From Blastocatellia bacterium (lineage in GTDB: Bacteria; Acidobacteriota; Blastocatellia; HR10; J050): a stretch of 64,000 nt of DNA. How positions within the stretch are numbered: the stretch's first letter is position 1; every line of letters starts with the position of its first letter. The notes below the pieces were generated by a model. The model was given only the letters and a program-made list of their open reading frames with translations. It had not been told where the DNA came from and ran no database searches. Location of the stretch: positions 1 through 64,000 of the forward strand of contig JALSQX010000083.1 of assembly GCA_026985075.1 (NCBI GenBank), in the 5' to 3' direction. The translations under genes and the position numbers were made by a program. This document shows positions 47,911 to 57,078 of this stretch, piece by piece.

Positions 47911-48897
47911 ATGAACACGGCCCGTTGGCAAACGGTGCTCATCAATCCTCGACGGCAGACGCTCCGCTCGGGCTGGCGAGTCGTCGTCTTTTTCCTCCTC
48001 GCCCTATCGCTGTCTTTTCTGTTCTTTCTGCTCATGGGCAGCGCCCTATTCCTGCTGGGGAAGCTGGACATCACGTCGGGAGACATGACCGGCCCAGGGA
48101 AATTGTTGGGTGGTTACGTCCTCCTCATCACTGCGATTCTCGCTGCCACGGCGGTCTGCCTTCGGTTTTTGGATAGGCGTCCTTTCTGGTCCATCGGCTA
48201 TTATTTTCACAGCCGATGGTGGCGCGATTATCTCGTGGGAATGGGGATAGCAGCGGCTATGATCGCCATCATCACCGGCATCGAATGGATGGGGGGAATG
48301 GTCTCTCTTCGATGGTCCGATGCTCCAGGCGATGAAATCGTTTCTGGTCTCCTCATGGGCTTGGCGTTTTTCAATATAGCCGCTGCCTTCGAGGAACTCA
48401 CCTTCCGCGGGTATCCGTTGCAAACGCTCCTTCGCGACCTCCATCCCGTCTGGCCGGTGCTCATCACCTCTACGCTATTCGGCTTCGTTCATGCTGGCAA
48501 TCCCCATGCCTCTCCCTTGGCCCTCATCAACACGATGCTGGCGGGCGTCTGGCTGGCCGTCGCCTACTTGAAGACGCGAAGCTTGTGGCTTCCGACCAGT
48601 CTACATTGGTCGTGGAACTGGACGATGAACTCCGTCTTTGGCCTCACGGTGAGCGGACTCCAGGGGGTGACCTCATCGCCGCTCCTGGAATCAACGCAGA
48701 CTGGCCCCTCCTGGCTCACTGGAGGATCTTATGGTCCCGAGGGGGGAGTCCTCGCGACGATCGTTCTCATCGCCGGAATTCTCGTCATCTGGCGCGTCCG
48801 TTGGCTCGCGCCCTCGCCGGAGATGATGGAACTCCTGAGCGGGAAAAAGGACGAAGATTCGGAATTCCAGAGTCAATCACCGGCCGACGGCGAATGA
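47911..48897 (+). CDS. CPBP-family intramembrane metalloprotease (CAAX-protease-like)
   Basis: A 328-residue membrane protein with about eight helices. The Abi/CPBP motifs are complete: EELTFRGYPLQTLL (motif 1, EExxxR, about 159-164), FGFVHAGNP (motif 2, FxxxH) and HWSWNWTMN (motif 3). These are the glutamate-type intramembrane proteases or their relatives, which process prenylated or other membrane substrates, or act in bacteriocin immunity. Start at ATG 47911; no strong ribosome-binding site. No obvious partner beside it. Confidence 0.88.
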   Translation: MNTARWQTVLINPRRQTLRSGWRVVVFFLLALSLSFLFFLLMGSALFLLGKLDITSGDMTGPGKLLGGYVLLITAILAATAVCLRFLDRRPFWSIGYYFHSRWWRDYLVGMGIAAAMIAIITGIEWMGGMVSLRWSDAPGDEIVSGLLMGLAFFNIAAAFEELTFRGYPLQTLLRDLHPVWPVLITSTLFGFVHAGNPHASPLALINTMLAGVWLAVAYLKTRSLWLPTSLHWSWNWTMNSVFGLTVSGLQGVTSSPLLESTQTGPSWLTGGSYGPEGGVLATIVLIAGILVIWRVRWLAPSPEMMELLSGKKDEDSEFQSQSPADGE

Positions 48898-48938
48898 ACT
48901 CCAGCGAACGTCACGGCACTCATCGTCGTGGATCGATT

Positions 48939-49679
48939 TCACCGGCGATCTGGTGGAGGTTGTTGCGTCCCTTCGTAACCGATGACCGGTAATGGCGCGT
49001 ATGGATCGAGGGGATCAATGTCGATCTCCACGGCGTGAATGAGTCCTCTCCCTTTCACCGAGAGCCATACGTCTTCATGCATGACCATCTGGCCGCCTCG
49101 GATCTGAGGAGTCGCGAGGGTGACCATGAGATTCTCTTCCTCCGGAACTTCGAAGTCCACTCGCGCCCCCGGACGTTCGACGACTTCCCCCGTGGTCATA
49201 TTCGATCCCACCAATGGAGCTCGACTCTTATCAGCCGAGAGCGTCCCGTGATTGATGAAGGCGAATACACTGAATCCCGTGAACCGGATGGGAGCAGAGA
49301 CGTAGGTCCTCTTTTCCTCTCTGGCGTATCTCCGCAATTCGTCCTCCAGACTGCGGATCTCCTTCCACGCTCCCCGGTCCCCATCGTCGACCTCGTTTTC
49401 TTTCGCCGACCAGTTCTGGGCGACCCAGGTGCTCGGGCGAGTCTCATATTGGTCATCCCCTTCTCTCTGAACATGAACGTTGACGACGCCAGCCGGGATG
49501 ATTCGGCTCGCCTCCGAACCCCTCCTGAGCGCGCCGTCACCGGTCGAAAAAAGGCGCCTCTCGGTGAGTTTCGCGCCGCCGACGATGGCCACGATGATAT
49601 ATCCGGTGCCGGGATGCGTCCCCCAGTGGGGCAAGATATACCCACCGCTCAATCTGATGGTCACTGTCATATTGGGCAT
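48939..49679 (-). CDS. Unknown protein, last gene of the sigma/CHAT operon
   Basis: A 246-residue protein that I cannot assign. It starts MPNMTVTIRLSGGYI at ATG 49679 behind GGGAGGG. It appears mostly beta-stranded with a charged central helix (about 105-130: WKEIRSLEDELRRYAREEKR), and has no signal peptide or membrane helix. The second half reads FTGFSVFAFINHG and ARVDFEVPEEENLMVTLATP, a possible beta-sandwich. It follows the CHAT-protease gene by 137 bases in the same direction, so it could be its substrate, regulator or effector; this is inferred from position only. Confidence 0.6.
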   Translation of the reverse strand: MPNMTVTIRLSGGYILPHWGTHPGTGYIIVAIVGGAKLTERRLFSTGDGALRRGSEASRIIPAGVVNVHVQREGDDQYETRPSTWVAQNWSAKENEVDDGDRGAWKEIRSLEDELRRYAREEKRTYVSAPIRFTGFSVFAFINHGTLSADKSRAPLVGSNMTTGEVVERPGARVDFEVPEEENLMVTLATPQIRGGQMVMHEDVWLSVKGRGLIHAVEIDIDPLDPYAPLPVIGYEGTQQPPPDRR

Positions 49680-49816
49680 TGGTCGTTCCCTCCCAATAGA
49701 GCGTGTCGCACTTTGGCCTCAGTGCGAGGTTCCCGGCGCGAGATCCGAAGCCGATGAGAGCCATATCCGATCGACAGCGAATGCCAACGATGAAACAGGG
49801 ACGAAGATGGAGAGTG

Positions 49817-52800
49817 TCATCGACCACTTCCTATGACGAGAAACGCCGACCAGTAATATGGATGCCGTGTAGTCTGAGGACCCGATAGAAGTGTGAGTTG
49901 CGCTTCCCGCAAGGCAGCGACCGCCTGCACGCCAGCCCGCCAACGTCGATGAAACTCGGTCATGAGTGTCACCGTGGTCCCGGAATCGGGAATCGCCCAC
50001 AAACTCACCACCAAACTGGGTACGCCCGCTCGAATGAACGGACGGGCCACACCAATGAGGCCCTCGCCCGCCAGAAATCCACCGAGCCCTGACTGACAAG
50101 CCGATAAGACGATCAGCGATGTCCGATGGAGATGCAGATCATAGAGTTCGAAAACATGGAACAAGCCATCTCGCTCTCTCATCCCCGGTACCCACGTCTT
50201 CCTCTTTCGCGGTTCATCATCGCTTATTCTGGATATCCGCGGTGATCTGTGATTCGCGCGGGCCGACTCGCGATCTCCGATTCTCGACGATGGATCGGGA
50301 GCGAGCACGATGGCCGAGAACATGGGCTCTCTCTCGCGCAAGAGGAAGTGCGTCGCCAGGTGGACCACATCATATCGCCCCATGAGCTCTCGAACGCGCT
50401 GCTCGTCGGCTCGATGCCCAGATAAACGCACGGACACCGGATAATACCGGGCGATCTCATCAATTTCGCGCCTGGCGAAAGGAAGCGAGGGCCACTCCCA
50501 GCGACCATCGACGCGCGGATCACCCACGGCGAGCAGCTTCGATCGAGAAGGAGGCTTGCTCCTGCTCAACTCCTCGCAGTGAAGAAAGATGCTGGCACTC
50601 GGACAGATCATCAGGCGATAGTCTTGGATCAGATATCGACCCGTATCGGGACAGATGAGCGCCGCGAAGGGAAGATAATGCAAGACACCGTCAGGAATGA
50701 TACAAAGCGCCTGCTCGGGGTTCAATCGCATGGCCAGAGGCTCGATCAAAATGGTATAGAGTTCGGATGCCTGCGCGCGGATTCGCTCCATGGGAGCGAG
50801 ACTTTTGATGGCCATCACGAATTGCTCCACTTTCCTCCGCAGCACATTGGCGGGAACCGAGACGTCTACGCTGACCAGCGGCAACTGACGATTGATGAGC
50901 CATAGGATCACCTTCTTCCGAGTCACAGCGTACTGAAGCAAAGCGACATCGTCCGGCAGAGCGGCGATGATCTCTTCATAACGCCGAGGCCGAGTCGATC
51001 CCAGGATGCGAATCTCAGGTTGTTCTCGCCCACCGAGCAATCGGATCTCGGTCGACACGAGATCGAGAAACGATCTGGCCTTGGCCCGCTCAGCGTACTC
51101 GAATGCGGCCTCCACCTGGCCGAGGTGGTCGTAGAGCAACAAGACGAGTTCGTCATATACGTCCCGTCCTCGAGCCAAGAAGAAGCTTCGCTCTCGCTCG
51201 CGGTCGAGCCAAGCGCGATTTTGTTCAAGGAGTTGAACGCCGCGTTCGTATTCGCGGCGCGCCCGTTCGTACTGATGAAGAGCCTGGTGCGTCCGAGCGC
51301 TCTCCAAGACAAAATCCAGCAGATACTCTCGCCTTCCCTCGAGCGGCTCTCCGTATCGATCCAAGATCTGTGCCGCTTTCTCCGGCTCGCCCGACAGTCG
51401 GTAGAGTCGCGCCAGGCACATCGACGTGAACATATCAGCGTCGCGGCGCTCATCATCGTCTAGAATGGACTCGTTCATCTCCTGCGCTCGCTCGATGTAC
51501 TGACGCGCCCGTTCGTATTCTCCCAGGCGAAGATACACGTCGGCGGTACTGGTCAACGTATTGGAAAAGTAATAAGGATGCGGATGAGAAGCGCGCTCCT
51601 TGCGAAGCAGGACCTCATTCTGGTACTTAGCGGCCAAGAAGGCATCATCGAGTTCCAGGTAAGCGACGGCGATGTTTTGATAAATGGCGTCGAGAAGGAG
51701 TGGTCTGGTCTCACTATACCCGGCCGCAAGCGCCTGAGAGAATGTTTCAATCGCCTGGCGATATTGTCCCAGAGAGATTTGATCGATCCCGACAGAATTG
51801 AGGAGATCGGCCACTTCCCCATAGACCCGGGATTGTCGCTCCCGCTCCAGCGCTCGACCGAGAGCATCCAGGCTGGCCGAATAAAAGCCCACATAGGCAT
51901 ACGCCTTGCCCAGAAGAGAAAGGGCGAGAATTTCATGTTCGACGTGCTGGCGCCCCCTCAACCGTGGCCACAATTGACTGAGGAGTTCGATGCACCCCAT
52001 GTAATCAGTCTGCACATAAAGCGCCATGCCGTAAAACAGCTCGGCGCGCTCGGCATAAAGAGGATCGCCGAGTCGGCCGAGCACGAGAGCGGCGTGGCGA
52101 AGCGTTCGAGCAGCCTCATCATAGGCTCCCTGTGAGAGGAGGTCTCGTCCCCGTTGAAAAGCCTGATGAGCCGTGAGATGAACCTTCCACCGGGAACGGG
52201 GCAGGGCTTGATAGAACCGAATCGCCTCGGCAATCGCCCGGTCATGTTTCAGCGTCGCCATCAGGTCGCCGATATACCGGGAGAGATCCAACATCTCCTG
52301 GGCTGCCCCATCTTCGCCCCGCTCGCGCTGACTCAAATAAGCGGGGATGGTTTCGTATATCGCCAAGAGTGTGATCACATCGGCGTTTTCACTGACCAGT
52401 TGCTCGGCTTTTGCCCGATCTCGCTGGCGATAAGCCAAGAGGAACTCATCTCGAATGCGTTTCTGGCGCTCGGCTCGATCGAGTCGTACCGCGCTTTCGA
52501 GATCTTCAATGTATCGGCTGGCCTCTTCTCGCCATTGAGATATTTTTTCTACTCGGAGATAGCGCTCCCAATCCTTTCGAGCTGTCTCCAAGAGCATCAT
52601 CTTTTGCTCGCAGAGCGCACGATTGAACAGCGCCTCAACGAATTGGCCATCCAGCTCCAGAGCCCGCTCAAAATGTCGAAGGGCCTCAGCGTACCGCTCT
52701 CGTTCGAGGAAGAGGACACCAAGATCATTGTGAACCTCTGCCTGATGGGGATCGATGTCCAGCAGCTTTTTCAATTCCCTCTCGGCGCGGTCGAACTCTC

Positions 52801-53122
52801 GGTTGATCAAATAAAATCGGGCCAGCGCCTGTCGAGCGCGTCTACTATGGCTGGTGATCACTCGCTCGGCAAAGAGTGCCCCCGCATGAGCGGCGAGTGG
52901 CTCGTTGACCTGTTCTCGATCTTTTCCTCCCCGTAGTGGTCGATAGGGAGCATATGGGAATCGGCCGGAAAGCCTCGCCTCCAGAGAGCGCCGTTGGGCA
53001 TAGGCCCTTCGCAATGCTCTCATCCCCCGGTCAATCGAAGAAAGACGGAGCACCATCACAGCCAACACCCCCATCGAGAGACTGATCACCAGCAGAGCGG
53101 CTCCCTTCCACGAAATGGTCAT
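49817..53122 (-). CDS. Membrane-anchored TPR-CHAT protease
   Basis: About 1101 residues. A short cytoplasmic N-terminus and one membrane helix (GAALLVISLSMGVLAVMVL, about 7-26) are followed by the juxtamembrane motif GMRALRRAYA...FPYAPY, then a long array of tetratricopeptide repeats (about 70-690), and a C-terminal CHAT domain (caspase HetF-associated with TPRs). The Cys protease dyad is visible: His in VVHLATHFLLRE (about 922) and Cys in LSACQSGLGG (about 1009), with GEGLIGVARPFI and SLWAIPDSGT after it. ATG 53122 was chosen for its AAGGAAGGGG; ATG 53155 and GTG 53200 are alternatives. The TPR and CHAT domains would lie outside the inner membrane if the helix orients N-in; orientation is not certain. 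Confidence 0.88.
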   Translation of the reverse strand: MTISWKGAALLVISLSMGVLAVMVLRLSSIDRGMRALRRAYAQRRSLEARLSGRFPYAPYRPLRGGKDREQVNEPLAAHAGALFAERVITSHSRRARQALARFYLINREFDRAERELKKLLDIDPHQAEVHNDLGVLFLERERYAEALRHFERALELDGQFVEALFNRALCEQKMMLLETARKDWERYLRVEKISQWREEASRYIEDLESAVRLDRAERQKRIRDEFLLAYRQRDRAKAEQLVSENADVITLLAIYETIPAYLSQRERGEDGAAQEMLDLSRYIGDLMATLKHDRAIAEAIRFYQALPRSRWKVHLTAHQAFQRGRDLLSQGAYDEAARTLRHAALVLGRLGDPLYAERAELFYGMALYVQTDYMGCIELLSQLWPRLRGRQHVEHEILALSLLGKAYAYVGFYSASLDALGRALERERQSRVYGEVADLLNSVGIDQISLGQYRQAIETFSQALAAGYSETRPLLLDAIYQNIAVAYLELDDAFLAAKYQNEVLLRKERASHPHPYYFSNTLTSTADVYLRLGEYERARQYIERAQEMNESILDDDERRDADMFTSMCLARLYRLSGEPEKAAQILDRYGEPLEGRREYLLDFVLESARTHQALHQYERARREYERGVQLLEQNRAWLDRERERSFFLARGRDVYDELVLLLYDHLGQVEAAFEYAERAKARSFLDLVSTEIRLLGGREQPEIRILGSTRPRRYEEIIAALPDDVALLQYAVTRKKVILWLINRQLPLVSVDVSVPANVLRRKVEQFVMAIKSLAPMERIRAQASELYTILIEPLAMRLNPEQALCIIPDGVLHYLPFAALICPDTGRYLIQDYRLMICPSASIFLHCEELSRSKPPSRSKLLAVGDPRVDGRWEWPSLPFARREIDEIARYYPVSVRLSGHRADEQRVRELMGRYDVVHLATHFLLREREPMFSAIVLAPDPSSRIGDRESARANHRSPRISRISDDEPRKRKTWVPGMRERDGLFHVFELYDLHLHRTSLIVLSACQSGLGGFLAGEGLIGVARPFIRAGVPSLVVSLWAIPDSGTTVTLMTEFHRRWRAGVQAVAALREAQLTLLSGPQTTRHPYYWSAFLVIGSGR

Positions 53123-53272
53123 TCCCCTTCCTTTTTTCTCGTCTCCCTTCCTCATCGTCCGCCGCACCTTGTCTGTCGGTGATTGTGGAGGAATGGACAC
53201 GCGACTCGGCCAACTTTGTTCACCTTTGAGAGAGACCGCCAGGTGCTCCCGATAAAGTGTCTCGGCCTGCGA

Positions 53273-54250
53273 TCACGAACCGCGCTCAGAGGCAGGGTGC
53301 TCATCGCCAATGAGCCGGAGATAATGCCGAACCTCGCTCGCCCAGGGAGATGTCGCATCCTGCTCCAGATATTTCATCCAGTCGGCGCGCGCCTCGGAAA
53401 ATCGGCCCATCTTCTGATAGCACAGAGCTCGATCGAATAATGCTTCCAGCAACGTCGGTTCCAGTTCTAACGCTCGACTGAAATGCTGGATGGCTCGCTC
53501 GAACGCCAGGGGTGATGATTCGCTCTGAGCTTTCTGCAAGTAGGCGACGCCGATATCGCTCTCCAGGTGTGCATTGTCGGGATCCTTCTGAAGGGCACTT
53601 TTGAAGTGCCTCAACGCTGCTTCATAATCGTGCTTCAGGAGATAAAACCGTCCCATGGCGTGGTGAGCTTCTGGCGTTTCCTTTCTGGCCAAAGCCTTCA
53701 TGAACGTACCCTGAGCGAGTGTCAACGCTGCTTGATCAAGTTCGTCCGGTTCCTGACCCCGATGGACGATGTATGGCGCATACGGAAAACCTCCGGTGAG
53801 TCGGGCTTCGAGTGGCCGCTGCTTGGCATATGCCCGTTTCAGCGCCCTCATTCCCTCATCGAGGTTTGGTCCGCGCGCAAACCACATCCAAACCAGAGTA
53901 GAGAGGACCAGAAGGGCAATAATCGACGCGGCAGATCGCCAGGTGATGAATGTCCCCGCTCGTCTTGAAGGTGATGCAACCGGACGACGAGACGCTCCTG
54001 TTGCGAAAAGAGCTTTTGCTCGACCGGCGATATGATCTAGATCCAGTTGCTTCAGATAGACCTCATCATCGACTTCCGTCTCCGGATAAAGCACCCTGAT
54101 ATAGGTGGCAAGAAGTCGTCGACACGTTGAGCAATCCAGCAGATGTCCCTCAACATCCCCCCGCGCTTCCTTCGAAAGATGTCCCTCGAGGTAGGCGATC
54201 AACTGCTGCGGGTCAACGCAGGCGATTTCTTTCCGTCCCTGGTCTTTCAT
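53273..54250 (-). CDS. Zinc-finger anti-sigma factor fused to a membrane helix and TPRs
   Basis: A 325-residue protein. The N-terminal ZAS-type zinc finger reads VEGHLLDCSTCRRLL (H-x3-C-x2-C, about 33-40), the hallmark of anti-sigma factors that hold ECF sigma factors. One membrane helix (SIIALLVLSTLVWMWFA, about 107-123) leads to the same juxtamembrane motif as in the CHAT protein (GMRALKRAYA...FPYAPY), and then four TPRs (about 180-300). ATG 54250 follows GGGAG at eight bases. It lies between the sigma gene and the CHAT gene, a typical place for the cognate anti-sigma factor. The TPR part would act as the sensor or partner side. Confidence 0.85.
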   Translation of the reverse strand: MKDQGRKEIACVDPQQLIAYLEGHLSKEARGDVEGHLLDCSTCRRLLATYIRVLYPETEVDDEVYLKQLDLDHIAGRAKALFATGASRRPVASPSRRAGTFITWRSAASIIALLVLSTLVWMWFARGPNLDEGMRALKRAYAKQRPLEARLTGGFPYAPYIVHRGQEPDELDQAALTLAQGTFMKALARKETPEAHHAMGRFYLLKHDYEAALRHFKSALQKDPDNAHLESDIGVAYLQKAQSESSPLAFERAIQHFSRALELEPTLLEALFDRALCYQKMGRFSEARADWMKYLEQDATSPWASEVRHYLRLIGDEHPASERGS

Positions 54251-54391
54251 AAGAAGATCTCCCATCACCACAGATTATCACCCACGTATCGCCACGCCAT
54301 CCCAGTGCCCGCGATTCGTAGTTCATCAATCGATCCGTGAACCACCACCGCCCTCCCCATATATACAGACGTATTTTTGACGAAAAACAAT

Positions 54392-55132
54392 TCACTGACC
54401 GGAGAATTTTTCACCGGATTGGGCATCAGCGCCCGGTTTCATATGCTCCTTCAATTTGCGCTTGAGGCGAATTAACACCGAACGCACCCCATTGGGCGTC
54501 AATCCAATACCCGGCTGAGCGGCGATTTCTTCGGCCGTCAGTCCATCGAATACGTAAAGGACGAAGATCAAAATATCGCGTCGCTTGTGCTCCCCCTCGA
54601 GAATGCATTGTAATTGAGCAATCATATCTCTTACGGTCATCCCCTCATTGAGTCGGTTTTCGAGGTCGGAAGAACTCAATGTGGCAGAACAAGAATCCAT
54701 CTCATCGAGGGAATCCTTTAAACGATATTCGATCTCTGTCCAAGAAATCAACTCTGGAGGACGCCTTCCCGCCGAACGCCGGCGTAAATAATCTAACACA
54801 ACGGTTGTCGTCAGCCTCGCCAGGTAGGCGAAGATCGATTTCTCATGCTCTCCCCTGAACCTTTTAAGAGCCTGACGATCGTTATCCAGAAGCCGAACAT
54901 AGACTTGCTGAATGAGATCATTGATCACATCTGGAGGGATGAGCCCATCAGAAGACATCAGCTGATCACTGTTGGATCGAAGGACCCGAATGACGCTGAT
55001 GGCAATATGCTGATTGAACCGGTTGACGAATTCCTCCCAGGCCGCTTCATTCCGGGAGTCTCGGGCACACACCTGCACCAACTGGATATTAGAGAGTTCT
55101 TTGATATTCACGCTCGGGCTCTCTCGGCTCAT
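54392..55132 (-). CDS. ECF-type RNA polymerase sigma factor
   Basis: A 246-residue sigma70-family factor. Region 2 covers about residues 22-125, with DLIQQVYVRLLDNDR and SIFAYLARLTTTVVLDYLRRR, and region 4 lies near the C-terminus, with FDGLTAEEIAAQPGIGLTPNGVRSVLIRLKRKL (recognition helix). A linker of about 50 acidic residues lies between. It begins the operon with the anti-sigma/TPR and TPR-CHAT genes. GGGAGGTG stands 18 bases before the ATG at 55132, so a slightly later start is possible. It probably directs transcription of its own operon and others. Confidence 0.87.
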   Translation of the reverse strand: MSRESPSVNIKELSNIQLVQVCARDSRNEAAWEEFVNRFNQHIAISVIRVLRSNSDQLMSSDGLIPPDVINDLIQQVYVRLLDNDRQALKRFRGEHEKSIFAYLARLTTTVVLDYLRRRSAGRRPPELISWTEIEYRLKDSLDEMDSCSATLSSSDLENRLNEGMTVRDMIAQLQCILEGEHKRRDILIFVLYVFDGLTAEEIAAQPGIGLTPNGVRSVLIRLKRKLKEHMKPGADAQSGEKFSGQ

Positions 55133-55604
55133 TGGTGAAGTGAAAAGTCACCTCCCCCATCCAACAAGTGAGATATTCCTAAGCAGCGTACAATGCTCTC
55201 TATGGTGCGTCTCACTATGACCGACCACGTTCAGTCATTGAAAGCACAGCCCTCCACACACCCTCATTTCGCCTCCGGAGAAAGATACTCGCTCTCCATG
55301 CCGGAACAAGTTTAACATAACCATTCGGATGAACCAAGAACGAGTTCACTCTCGCGGTGATAGAGGTGTGTGCGTATACGGCCCCCTCCCAGCAACATTG
55401 GACGCACAGCATCGGTAATCATTTCACCTCCTGTGGCAAAACATTTCTGACCCGATTTTAGGGACTCGAGAGTAAGAGCCTCAATACCTCGCGATCAGTA
55501 ATAGCATCATCTTGGAACACCGTCAGTCGTCATTGACTTGAGCCGGGGAAAGGTTTAGAATTGACCGAGGTTGATAGAGTGAAGAAAGAGAGGACGAACT
55601 GATT
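55133..55604. other. Divergent intergenic region between the sigma gene and tatA
   Basis: About 470 bases separate the two divergent genes. A good tatA promoter is annotated at 55533-55561. The sigma-operon promoter must lie in the left part, but I could not recognise an ECF-type motif with confidence. No gene or RNA seen. Confidence 0.45.
55533..55561 (+). promoter_or_regulatory. Sigma70-type promoter for tatA
   Basis: TTGACT (55533-55538), a 17-base spacer, and TAGAAT (55556-55561) match the housekeeping promoter consensus well (5/6 and 5/6). Transcription would begin near 55568, leaving a leader of about 37 bases before the tatA ATG. Confidence 0.65.
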
Positions 55605-55823
55605 ATGTTTGGTCAATTGGGTTTCCCCGAATTAATTGTGATTCTCGTGATCCTGCTTCTCTTGTTCGGCGCGCGACGATTACCGGAACTCGCTCAAAGT
55701 CTCGGGCAAAGCATTCGGTCTTTCAAAAAAGGAATGGCAGAGGCTCAACTCGAGGACCGAGGCGAAAAATCGACTCCGACAGAACCGGCCTCCATCGCCG
55801 AGAAAGCCGAAGCTGACCGGTAA
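55605..55823 (+). CDS. tatA: Sec-independent protein translocase TatA/TatE family
   Basis: A 72-residue protein with the TatA plan: a short periplasmic N-terminus MFGQLGFPE, one membrane helix (LIVILVILLLLFG), the FGARRLPELAQSLGQSIRSFKKG hinge and amphipathic helix, and a charged tail. The FG at the helix end and the Gly-Lys-rich amphipathic helix are diagnostic. The protein forms the pore for folded proteins with twin-Arg signals. GAGAGGA precedes the ATG. No tatB or tatC gene is nearby. Confidence 0.93.
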   Translation: MFGQLGFPELIVILVILLLLFGARRLPELAQSLGQSIRSFKKGMAEAQLEDRGEKSTPTEPASIAEKAEADR

Positions 55824-55892
55824 TCACGCACCGCGTGGCCTCCTGTGAGGACTCCGCTTTTGTCTCTCCCAATACTGCCCCCCAGTGGCCGG

Positions 55893-57005
55893 TTAAATTC
55901 TCATCGGCATGACGACATACCGGTAATCATATTCATCGCTCCCAGGACGAATTAATGCCGGCCCTTGGCTATCTTTGAACTCCAGTCGCGCATCCCCTGA
56001 CGGAGCTACAGCAAAGTAATCCAACAAGTATTGACTGTTGAACCCGATCTCGAATTCTTCGCCCTCATAGCTGGCGAGCACATCTTCTCTGGCTTCTTCA
56101 TCTTCGTCGGCTCGTTGACAACTCAGCTCAATCCGTCCCGGACTCACCATCAACCGCACGGCACGACTCCGCTCATCGCTGACCAATGAGACTCGTCTCA
56201 ATGCCGCGGCGAAGGCTTCGCCGCTCAATTGAACAATCCGATGATTGTCCTTGGGGAGTACCATCTCATAGTTTGGGAACTGCCCGGCAAGGAGACGAGA
56301 TACCAGCTGACGGTGACCGACGCGGAAATAAATGTGGTTCTCATCAGTGTCGAGTTCCACCGATTCGTCGGACTCGGAGAGCAATCGCGCGCACTCAGCC
56401 AAGGCTTTCTTCGGGATTAACACTTTCAACCCTTCGAACCCTTCCGGCAATTCCATCTTCGTTTCGATGAACGTCAGCCGGTGCCCATCGGTGGCGACCA
56501 GTCTCAGTCGACCATCATCGAAGACTTCCAGTTGAACGCCGGACAGCGCATACCGCGATTCCTCTTGAGTCGTGGCAAAAATGGTCCGTTCGATGGCCGT
56601 CTTGAGAATCTCTGAAGGAATAGCGAGTCGCGCCCCTTTAAAGAGAGGCACCTCGGGGAAGTTCTCTCGCGAAAGGCCAGCGATTTTGAACCGCGATCGC
56701 TCACATTCTAAACTCACTCGATGATTCTCTTCGCCCTTGAGATGGATTTCCGCCTCCGGCAGGTTCCGCACAATCTCAAACAGTTTCCTGGCTTGAACAG
56801 TGAGGCTGCCTTCCTGCAAGACTTCGGCCGGGCACTCGGTCCGCAGGCTCACATCGAGGTCCGTTCCACATAGCACGATGCCCTTCTCGGTCGATTCGAT
56901 GAGAATATGAGAGAGGATAGGGATCGTGTGGCGCTTCTCGACGACTGTTTGAACGAGGCCGAGTTCTTTTTGAAAGTCCGCTTTGTTCAGTTTCAGTTCC
57001 AGCAT
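55893..57005 (-). CDS. dnaN: DNA polymerase III beta subunit (sliding clamp)
   Basis: A 370-residue three-domain clamp that holds the replicase on DNA. Conserved stretches are KRHTIPILSHILI (about 25-37), ALSGVQLEV..LRLVATDGHRLTF (about 150-175) and the C-terminal end RPGSDEYDYRYVVMPMRI, which matches the canonical ...YVVMP(M/L)R(L/I/V). Length is normal. It lies downstream of dnaA on the same strand with an origin-like spacer of 263 bases, whereas in many genomes the gap is shorter. Confidence 0.97.
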   Translation of the reverse strand: MLELKLNKADFQKELGLVQTVVEKRHTIPILSHILIESTEKGIVLCGTDLDVSLRTECPAEVLQEGSLTVQARKLFEIVRNLPEAEIHLKGEENHRVSLECERSRFKIAGLSRENFPEVPLFKGARLAIPSEILKTAIERTIFATTQEESRYALSGVQLEVFDDGRLRLVATDGHRLTFIETKMELPEGFEGLKVLIPKKALAECARLLSESDESVELDTDENHIYFRVGHRQLVSRLLAGQFPNYEMVLPKDNHRIVQLSGEAFAAALRRVSLVSDERSRAVRLMVSPGRIELSCQRADEDEEAREDVLASYEGEEFEIGFNSQYLLDYFAVAPSGDARLEFKDSQGPALIRPGSDEYDYRYVVMPMRI

Positions 57006-57022
57006 GGTTTTTCTTTCTCCTT

Positions 57023-57076
57023 TTTACGAGTACTAGTAAAAAATTTCAATATAATAAGGTAGTAATAGTAGTAGAG
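57023..57076. other. Candidate DNA-unwinding element with TAG trinucleotide run (DnaA-trio)
   Basis: An AT-rich stretch (57023-57059) runs into TAG-TAA-TAG-TAG-TAG (57060-57074), then AG-CC, then a DnaA box at 57079. Runs of TAG-like trinucleotides beside a DnaA box match the DnaA-trio that guides DnaA onto single strands in other bacteria. Assignment is by pattern. Confidence 0.65.
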
Positions 57077-57078
57077 CC

